Shown: positions 58,578 to 64,000 of the stretch, piece by piece
Layout of the letters: each line of letters begins with the position of its first letter
Numbering within the stretch: position 1 is the stretch's first letter
From: Mycobacterium heidelbergense
GTDB lineage: Bacteria; Actinomycetota; Actinomycetes; Mycobacteriales; Mycobacteriaceae
Assembly: GCF_010730745.1 (NCBI RefSeq)
Contig: NZ_AP022615.1
Span: forward strand, 2,542,001 to 2,606,000
Direction of reading: 5' to 3'
DNA length: 64,000 bases
Translations under genes and position numbers: made by a program
Notes under the pieces: model-generated
Database searches by the model: none
Told to the model about the DNA's origin: nothing
What the model saw: the letters and a program-made list of their open reading frames with translations, nothing else

Positions 58578-59195
58578 ATGCCCAATACCAGTCCGGTAAC
58601 CGCGTGGAAAGCACTCAAAGAGGGTAACGAGCGATTCGTCGCAGGCAAGGCCGAGCATCCCAGCCAAAGCGTCGAGCATCGAGCCAGCCTGGCCGCCGTC
58701 CAGAAGCCGACCGCGGTGATATTCGGCTGCGCGGACAGCCGCGTCGCCGCCGAGCTGATCTTCGATCAGGGCCTGGGCGACATGTTCGTGGTTCGCACCG
58801 CCGGGCAGGTCATCGATTCGGCGGTGCTGGGGTCCATCGAGTACGCCGTGACCTTGCTCGACGTGCCACTCATCGTCATCCTCGGTCACGACAGCTGCGG
58901 CGCCGTCAAGGCGGCGCTGGGGGCGATCGAGGACGGCACGATACCCGGCGGCTTCGTGCGGGATCTGGTGGAGCGGGTGGCGCCGTCGATCCTGATGGGC
59001 CGCCGCGACGGCCTGACCCGCGTCGACGAGTTCGAGGAAAGGCACGTGCGCGAGACGGTGGTCCAGCTCATGGCGCGCTCGATGGCCATCGCCGAGCGGG
59101 TGGCCGCCGGCACCTTGGCCATCGCGGCCGTCACCTATCACCTCGCCGACGGGCGGGCGGCGCTGGTCGACCACGTCGGCGATATCGGAGAGTAA
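58578..59195 (+). CDS. canB: Beta-class carbonic anhydrase
   Basis: 205 residues from ATG 58578, 30 bases from the divergent mutY start. Interconverts CO2 and bicarbonate. Zinc ligands: Cys in FGCADSRVAAE (with the Asp-Arg dyad) and His/Cys in LGHDSCGAVKAAL. The typical N-terminal helix TAWKALKEGNERFVAGKAEHP is present. Rv3588c type. The tiny divergent gap requires a leaderless or very short leader (CACAAT at 58565-58570 as -10). Confidence 0.95.
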   Translation: MPNTSPVTAWKALKEGNERFVAGKAEHPSQSVEHRASLAAVQKPTAVIFGCADSRVAAELIFDQGLGDMFVVRTAGQVIDSAVLGSIEYAVTLLDVPLIVILGHDSCGAVKAALGAIEDGTIPGGFVRDLVERVAPSILMGRRDGLTRVDEFEERHVRETVVQLMARSMAIAERVAAGTLAIAAVTYHLADGRAALVDHVGDIGE

Positions 59196-59288
59196 CGGCC
59201 GGTTCGCTCGCCGCTCTTTACACGGCGGTCGGCCAGCGAACAGGGCGACACGCCGAGGCGGGTCAAACAAATCCGCGTGACCTGCGCC

Positions 59289-59294
59289 TACGGT
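59289..59294 (+). promoter_or_regulatory. -10 element of leaderless Rv3587c-like gene
   Basis: TACGGT (TANNNT) ends six bases before GTG 59301. The spacing supports GTG 59301 as both transcription and translation start. Confidence 0.45.
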
Positions 59295-59300
59295 GTGAAT

Positions 59301-60110
59301 GTGCTGGATCTTGAACCGCGTGGCCCGCTACCCACCGAGATCTATTGGCGGCGCAGGGGCCTGGCCCTGGGCATCGCGGTCGTCGTGATCGGGATCGTGG
59401 CCGCCACGATCGTCGCCTTCATGGGCAACAGCGCGGGTGCCAAACCCGCCAATGCCGACAAACCCAACTCCGCGCAAAGCAAGCCGGGCTCGCCCGCGCC
59501 GCAGGCGCCGGCACCGCCGGGGCAGGAAGGCGTCACCCCGGTGCCGGCACCGCAGGGGCAGAACCCCGAGTCACCCACGCTGACCGCCGCGGTCCAGCCG
59601 CCGCCGGTGCTCAAGGAGGGCGATGACTGCCCCGATTCGACGCTGGCCGTCAAGGGCCTGACCAACGCGCCCCAGTACTTCATCGGCGACCAGCCGAAAT
59701 TCACCATGGTGGTCACCAACATCGGGCTGGTGTCCTGCAAGCGCGACGTCGGGGCCGCGGTGCTGGCCGCCTACGTCTACTCGCTGGACAACAAGCGGCT
59801 GTGGTCCAACCTGGACTGCGCGCCGTCCAACGAGACCCTGATCAAAACCTTCACGCCGGGCGAGCAGGTGACCACGGCGGTGACCTGGACGGGAATGGGC
59901 TCCGCGCCGCACTGCCCGCTGCCGCGGCCGGCGATCGGGCCCGGCACCTACAACCTCGTCGTGCAGCTGGGAAACCTGCGTTCGCAGCCGGTTCCGTTCA
60001 TCCTCAATCAGCCGCCACCGCCGCCGGGGCCGGTGCCGGGTCAGCCGGCGCTCGCGCCGCCGCCGGAGGCGCCGCCGGGGGTCGCTCCGGGCCCCGTTCC
60101 CGCGGGGTAA
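59301..60110 (+). CDS. Membrane-anchored secreted protein of unknown function (Rv3587c-like)
   Basis: 269 residues from GTG 59301 (VLDLEPRGPLPTEIYWRRRGLALGIAVVVIGIVAATIVAFM); GTG 59295 is an alternative. One N-terminal transmembrane helix, a Pro/Ala/Gln-rich linker of about 60 residues, then an immunoglobulin-like extracytoplasmic domain with four cysteines (DDCPDSTLAVKGLTNAPQYFIGDQPKFTMVVTNIGLVSCKRDVG... NLDCAPSNET... PHCPLPRPAIGPGTYNLVVQLG) that may form disulfides. A Pro-rich tail ends it. Conserved across mycobacteria; function unknown. Convergent with disA, six bases apart. Confidence 0.87.
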   Translation: MLDLEPRGPLPTEIYWRRRGLALGIAVVVIGIVAATIVAFMGNSAGAKPANADKPNSAQSKPGSPAPQAPAPPGQEGVTPVPAPQGQNPESPTLTAAVQPPPVLKEGDDCPDSTLAVKGLTNAPQYFIGDQPKFTMVVTNIGLVSCKRDVGAAVLAAYVYSLDNKRLWSNLDCAPSNETLIKTFTPGEQVTTAVTWTGMGSAPHCPLPRPAIGPGTYNLVVQLGNLRSQPVPFILNQPPPPPGPVPGQPALAPPPEAPPGVAPGPVPAG

Positions 60111-60116
60111 CCGGAC

Positions 60117-61190
60117 TCAGCTGAGCGGGTCGGCTATCGTCGACTCCGCCAGTTGCGACAACCCCTCCCGGATGTGACGGGCCCACATCGCGCCGATGCC
60201 GTCCACCGATTCCAGGTCGTTGGCGCTGGCCGCCAGCAGGCCCTGCAGGGTGCCGAACGCCCGGACCAACAGGTCCACGTGCGCGAACTGCAGGCGGGGG
60301 ATGCCGGCCATCGCGCGGTAGCCACGCGGGCTGAGCGCCGAATCCTGCGCCTCGGTGGTCGTCGGGTATCCGAAAACCTTTGCCAGCGAAGTGAAGTCGA
60401 GCAGTTCGGTGTCCGACAGGGCATCGAGTTCTTCCAGGGTTGCGGTCATCTGCGCCGCGGACAGCGGCTCGGGGCTGGCGTGGTAGTCGCGCACGATCAG
60501 TTCCCGGGCGGTGTCGTTGCCGCCCAGCAGCTCCTCGAGCTGCAGCCGCAGTTGGCGCCCGTCGGTGCCGAGTTCCACGCAGTCATAGTCGATCACCAAG
60601 CCGATGCGCCGGACCAGCTCGAGCCGCTGCACCACCGTCATCACGTCGCGCAGCGTGACGAAGTCCTCGATCTCGGCCCGCGACAGTTGCCTGCTGACCT
60701 CGTCGAGCCTGGTCTTGTACCGCTCCAGGGTGGCGATGGCCTGGTTGGCCCGCGACAGGATGGTCGCGGAATCGGCCACCACGTGGCGCTCCCCGGCGGC
60801 GTAGACGGTGACGATGTTCATCGAGTGGCTCACCGAGATCACCGGGTAGCCGGTCTGGACCGCGGCCCGTTCCGCGGAGCGGTGGCGGGTCCCCGACTCG
60901 TCGGTCGGTATCGACGGATCGGGCACCAACTGGACGTTGGCCCGCACGATGCGGCTGCCGTCGGTGGACAGCACGACGGCGCCGTCCATCTTCGCCAGCT
61001 CGCGCAGCCGCGTCGGCGCGTACCGGACGTCGAGGGCGAAGCCGCCGTCGCAGATGGCCTCGACGTTCTCGTCGTTGCCGAGCACGATCAGCGCACCGGT
61101 GCGGCCGCGCAGGATGCGCTCCAGGCCGTCCCGCAGCCCCGTGCCCGGGGCCAGGCGGGCAACGGTCTCACGCAGCGTCGGACGGGTCAC
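60117..61190 (-). CDS. disA: Diadenylate cyclase DisA (c-di-AMP synthase)
   Basis: 357 residues from GTG 61190. The DAC domain (residues about 10-140) has the catalytic DGA (MDGAVVLSTDGSRI) and RHR (SGTRHRSAERAA) motifs, so c-di-AMP synthesis is expected. A helical linker and a C-terminal RuvA-like helix-hairpin-helix DNA-binding domain follow (LLAASANDLESVDGIGAMWARHIREGLSQL). It joins DNA-structure sensing to c-di-AMP signalling. Rv3586 type, downstream of radA in the same operon with a 26-base gap; RadA is known to inhibit DisA in relatives. Confidence 0.96.
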   Translation of the reverse strand: MTRPTLRETVARLAPGTGLRDGLERILRGRTGALIVLGNDENVEAICDGGFALDVRYAPTRLRELAKMDGAVVLSTDGSRIVRANVQLVPDPSIPTDESGTRHRSAERAAVQTGYPVISVSHSMNIVTVYAAGERHVVADSATILSRANQAIATLERYKTRLDEVSRQLSRAEIEDFVTLRDVMTVVQRLELVRRIGLVIDYDCVELGTDGRQLRLQLEELLGGNDTARELIVRDYHASPEPLSAAQMTATLEELDALSDTELLDFTSLAKVFGYPTTTEAQDSALSPRGYRAMAGIPRLQFAHVDLLVRAFGTLQGLLAASANDLESVDGIGAMWARHIREGLSQLAESTIADPLS

Positions 61191-61216
61191 AGCGTGTCAT
61201 TGTGCGGCCCTTTGTG

Positions 61217-62617
61217 CTACACGTCTAGCCGTTGCGGTCCGGGGTGCGCACCGGACCGGTGGTCGGCGATGTCGATCATGTGCTCCAGGGCGGCGACGAT
61301 GGTGGGTGCGGTCAGCGGGCGCATGCCCGCGGGGACCCCGTCGCAACCCGGCGGGATGAGCGCGATGGTGAATCCCTGCCGTGCGGCCTCGATCAGGCGC
61401 CGTTCCATGCCGTTGACCCGGCGCAGATCGCCGGCGAGACCCACTTCGCCGATCATTACCGCCGTGGTGGGCAGCGGCAGATTCGCGTACGCGGAGGCCA
61501 GCGCGGTCGCGACGGCGAGATCCGAGGATGGGTCGGTCAACCGCATGCCGCCCACGGTCGACAGATAGATGTCGGTGGCGGCGATGGGCAGCTTGGCGTG
61601 CTTTTCCAGCACGGCCGTGATCATCGCGGCGCGGGAGTGGTCGATGCCGCTGACGGCGCGGCGCGGCGAGCCGCCGGACGGGGCGGCCAGCAGCGCCTGG
61701 ACTTCGCCGATCAACGGCCGCTTTCCATCCAGCGTCACCGTGATCGCGGTCCCGGCGACCGGCGCCGGCCGCTGATCCAGGAAGAGGTGCGACGGGTCGG
61801 TCACGTCCTCGATTCCGTTGTCGTGCAGCATGAAACAACCGACCTCGTCGGCCGCGCCGAACCGGTTCTTGACGCCGCGGACCATGCGCAGCGAGCCGTT
61901 GCGGTCGCCTTCGAAATGCAGCACCACGTCGACGAGATGCTCGAGGGAGCGCGGCCCGGCGATGGCCCCGTCCTTGGTGACGTGGCCGACGAGAATCAGG
62001 GCGACGCCATCGGCCTTCGCGGCCGCGGTCAGCGCCGCGGTCACCGCGCGCACCTGCGTGACCCCGCCGGCGACGCCGTCGGCCTCGGTGGTGGACATCG
62101 TCTGCACCGAGTCCACGATGACCAGCGCCGGCCTGACCGTCGCGATGTGGTCCAGCACCGCGTGCAGGTCGGATTCGGCGGCCAGGTAGACCTCGTCACC
62201 GCCGCAGCCGGTCCGGTCGGCCCGCAGCCGGATCTGGCCCGCGGACTCCTCACCGGAGATGTACAGCGCCCGCCGGCCCGACTGGGCCCAGCGATGGGCG
62301 ACCTTGAGCAACAGCGTCGACTTACCGACCCCCGGATCGCCGGCCAGCAGCGTGACCGAACCGGGCACCACGCCGCCGCCGAGCACCCGGTCGAGTTCGT
62401 CTACGCCCGTCGAGCGGTGCCGGCTGACATTGGGTTCGATGGAACTGATCGGGACGGCTCGCGAAGCCGGGTGCCGACGGCCGGCGCGACCGACCGCCGC
62501 GAGCGCCGGAACCTCGTCGATGGTGCCCCACGTGCCGCACTCCAGGCAGCGGCCCACCCACTTGGCCGTGACGTGTTGGCATTCCGAGCAGCGGTATTGG
62601 GAGCGTGCGTTTGCCAC
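61217..62617 (-). CDS. radA: DNA repair protein RadA/Sms
   Basis: 466 residues from the start at 62617. The N-terminal zinc finger reads C-x2-C-x10-C-x2-C (YRCSECQHVTAKWVGRCLECGTW). The RecA-like ATPase has Walker A GDPGVGKSTLL and the RadA-specific KNRFG (VKNRFGAADEVG). A Lon-type C-terminal domain follows (LIGEVQALLAAPSGGSPRRAVSGIDHSRAAMITAVLEKHA). Branch-migration helicase of homologous recombination. Rv3585 type. Precedes disA. Confidence 0.96.
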   Translation of the reverse strand: MANARSQYRCSECQHVTAKWVGRCLECGTWGTIDEVPALAAVGRAGRRHPASRAVPISSIEPNVSRHRSTGVDELDRVLGGGVVPGSVTLLAGDPGVGKSTLLLKVAHRWAQSGRRALYISGEESAGQIRLRADRTGCGGDEVYLAAESDLHAVLDHIATVRPALVIVDSVQTMSTTEADGVAGGVTQVRAVTAALTAAAKADGVALILVGHVTKDGAIAGPRSLEHLVDVVLHFEGDRNGSLRMVRGVKNRFGAADEVGCFMLHDNGIEDVTDPSHLFLDQRPAPVAGTAITVTLDGKRPLIGEVQALLAAPSGGSPRRAVSGIDHSRAAMITAVLEKHAKLPIAATDIYLSTVGGMRLTDPSSDLAVATALASAYANLPLPTTAVMIGEVGLAGDLRRVNGMERRLIEAARQGFTIALIPPGCDGVPAGMRPLTAPTIVAALEHMIDIADHRSGAHPGPQRLDV

Positions 62618-62669
62618 GCCGTGACCGTATCGGGCCGGTGTGACAAGCCCGGTGGGACAGGTCGGCCGG

Positions 62670-63233
62670 CTAGACCCGTTCGGGTCCCAGTCCGGCCGAA
62701 ATCGGGACCATCACGCTGGCCTGCCCTGCCTTCTCGAAAGTGAAAGTGAAGTTGTAGGTGAGGCCGTTCGAGATGGGCTTGGCCAGGTCGACGGTCGCCT
62801 TGACGGCGTTGTTGGAGCCCAGGGGGCCCGGCGCCACGTTCTGGCCGTCGGGCGCGCCGATGAACAGGATGCCGCCGGCCGGCACCCGGCCGTCGCCGGT
62901 CACCGTCACCGGCCCGATGTCACTGGTGATGCCCACCAGCCTGTCCGCGACGTCGGGCGACTGGTTGACGGCCACCGCCACCAGGTTGACCGTTCGGCCC
63001 GGCTGCAGGAAGTCACCGGTCTGGACGGCCTGCATCCGGATGTCGCGCAGCGCGACGTTGTTGATCGTGACCCGGTTGCCGTTCACGGCCGGCTCCTGGG
63101 TGGCCATCTGCGAGATCTGACCGGCTCCGCAGCCGCTGAGCGAGGCGGCGGCGGCCAAGGCGGCCAGACCGACGGCGACCCGGGTGGCCGGGGCGGAACG
63201 TCGGATCGGGAGGCCGATCTTGAAGCGGTTCAC
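62670..63233 (-). CDS. lpqE: Lipoprotein LpqE
   Basis: 187 residues from GTG 63233. Signal peptide with lipobox LSGC (VAVGLAALAAAASLSGCGAG), then a beta-rich domain (NNVALRDIRMQAVQTGDFLQPGRTVNLVAVAVNQSPDVADRLVGITSD) of the copper-chaperone PCu(A)C-like shape but without an obvious Met/His copper site. Rv3584 type, function unknown. It lies upstream of radA on the same strand with a 52-base gap. Confidence 0.9.
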   Translation of the reverse strand: MNRFKIGLPIRRSAPATRVAVGLAALAAAASLSGCGAGQISQMATQEPAVNGNRVTINNVALRDIRMQAVQTGDFLQPGRTVNLVAVAVNQSPDVADRLVGITSDIGPVTVTGDGRVPAGGILFIGAPDGQNVAPGPLGSNNAVKATVDLAKPISNGLTYNFTFTFEKAGQASVMVPISAGLGPERV

Positions 63234-63534
63234 TCGATGCCTCCTGCTCGGCTCGCGCCGTCATGACCCATCATGACGGTGGTTCAACTACGCAACTATG
63301 CACAGTAGTAGGAACGTTCTGCCAGCGGTAGCGGAGGGCACCGGACCAGCGCCGCAGGCTCCGGGTGGGGTGCCTGCGCGGGCCGAACAGCGGCGTTGGT
63401 AGTGTGTGCCCTTGCACGTCTTGCTCCGCCTGTCAACCCCTAATCTGCCCGCGTTGTGCCCCTGACCTGCATCGTTGCTTCGCACGCCTTGGGCCGCCGT
63501 GTTAGGATGAAGTAACGAAAGGGGCTCGAATCAG
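63234..63534. other. 301-base divergent intergenic region lpqE/carD
   Basis: No gene visible. It contains a GGAACGTTCT palindromic core at about 63310-63320, promoter elements for lpqE on the minus strand (TACTGT-like sequences near 63303) and the carD promoter. The remainder has no repeat or hairpin that I can support. Confidence 0.6.
63479..63508 (+). promoter_or_regulatory. carD promoter
   Basis: TAGGAT at 63503-63508 fits the -10 consensus, with TTCGCA 18 bases upstream (63479-63484) as a moderate -35. Transcription would begin near 63515, giving a short leader with GAAAGGGGC as the ribosome-binding site. Confidence 0.5.
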
Positions 63535-64000
63535 ATGATCTTCAAGGTCGGCGACACCGTTGTCTATCCACACCACGGTGCTGCGTTAGTCGAGGCGATC
63601 GAAACCCGGACCATCAAAGGGGAACAAAAAGAGTATCTCGTCTTGAAGGTGGCGCAGGGAGACCTGACGGTTCGAGTACCCGCAGACAACGCCGAATACG
63701 TCGGTGTTCGCGACGTCGTCGGGCAGGAAGGCCTCGACAAGGTCTTCCAGGTGTTGCGTGCCCCCCACACGGAAGAGCCGACCAACTGGTCCCGCCGCTA
63801 CAAGGCCAACCTGGAAAAACTCGCCTCCGGCGATGTCAACAAGGTGGCCGAGGTCGTGCGCGATCTGTGGCGACGCGACCAGGAACGCGGCCTGTCCGCC
63901 GGCGAGAAGCGGATGCTGGCCAAGGCCCGGCAGATCCTGGTCGGCGAGCTGGCGCTGGCCGAGAGCACCGACGATGCCAAGGCGGAGACCATCCTCGACG
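63535..64000 (+). CDS. carD: RNA polymerase-binding transcription factor CarD, 3' end cut by window
   Basis: 155 residues visible (MIFKVGDTVVYPHHGAALVEAIETRTIKGEQKEYLVLKVAQGDLTVRVP); about seven residues are missing at the C-terminus. CarD binds the RNA polymerase beta subunit through its N-terminal Tudor-like domain and stabilises open complexes at rRNA and other promoters with its C-terminal helical domain, in which the Trp of NWSRRYKANLEK wedges into the DNA bubble. Nearly identical to Rv3583c. Essential in mycobacteria. Confidence 0.97.
   Translation, partial: MIFKVGDTVVYPHHGAALVEAIETRTIKGEQKEYLVLKVAQGDLTVRVPADNAEYVGVRDVVGQEGLDKVFQVLRAPHTEEPTNWSRRYKANLEKLASGDVNKVAEVVRDLWRRDQERGLSAGEKRMLAKARQILVGELALAESTDDAKAETILD

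Overview
The window is a high-GC actinobacterial chromosome segment. Gene content and order match, in reverse orientation, the block of Mycobacterium tuberculosis H37Rv running from the Flp/Tad pilus genes (about Rv3659c) to carD (Rv3583c); locus correspondences come from memory of that genome. GTG and TTG starts, 4-base ATGA/GTGA overlaps, -10-only leaderless promoters, Lsr2, ClpC1, CarD and MhuD all indicate Mycobacterium. PE_PGRS, PE/PPE, esxVW and espACD genes that interrupt this block in M. tuberculosis are absent, so a non-tuberculous mycobacterium (MAC-like or a relative) is likely. The species cannot be fixed from the sequence.

Layout. 1-3003: 3' part of a Tad pilus operon (TadA, TadB, TadC, Flp pilin, two TadE-like proteins). 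3000-7759: triple-sensor protein, SftH/MrfA-type helicase, cold-shock protein with a structured leader, Rv3647c-like protein. 7954-13856: topoisomerase I, a class III adenylate cyclase, DNA polymerase III delta', tRNA-Thr(CGT). 13937-20232: envelope glycan genes (GT-C protein, GalE1, PpgS with its small partner, a flippase-like protein, a DUF475 membrane protein). 20368-25777: pyrophosphatase, D,D-carboxypeptidase, zincin, TilS, HGPRT, LpqG. 25790-30642: SOS-boxed DUF222/HNH 13E12-type gene and a coupled ephA / luciferase-like monooxygenase / zinc dehydrogenase operon. 30643-31029: repeat-rich gap where M. tuberculosis has espACD. 31030-45843: ftsH-folE-folP-folB-folK and membrane genes, a pantothenate/CoA operon, lysS, lsr2, clpC1. 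45861-47577: cobalamin riboswitch with cbtB, cbtA and a histidine-phosphatase-fold gene. 47590-50173: lpqF, mhuD, a hydrolase. 50281-57639: ArsR regulator and a seven-gene hydrogenase-4/complex I-like operon equivalent to Rv0081-Rv0087, at a different chromosomal site. 57651-64000: mutY, a beta carbonic anhydrase, a secreted protein, radA-disA, lpqE and the start of carD.

Functional themes are folate and CoA synthesis fused into tightly overlapping operons, genome maintenance (topA, holB, mutY, radA, disA, helicase), proteolysis (ftsH, clpC1), cell-wall glycan synthesis and a membrane redox complex. The items most worth following are: the hyc-like complex whose large subunit has lost every NiFe cysteine; the B12-riboswitch cobalt-uptake cluster with a degenerate phosphatase; a LexA box lying on the start codon of the 13E12 gene; the 57-bp tandem repeat and long palindromes upstream of ftsH; and two perfect inverted repeats in the csp leader.
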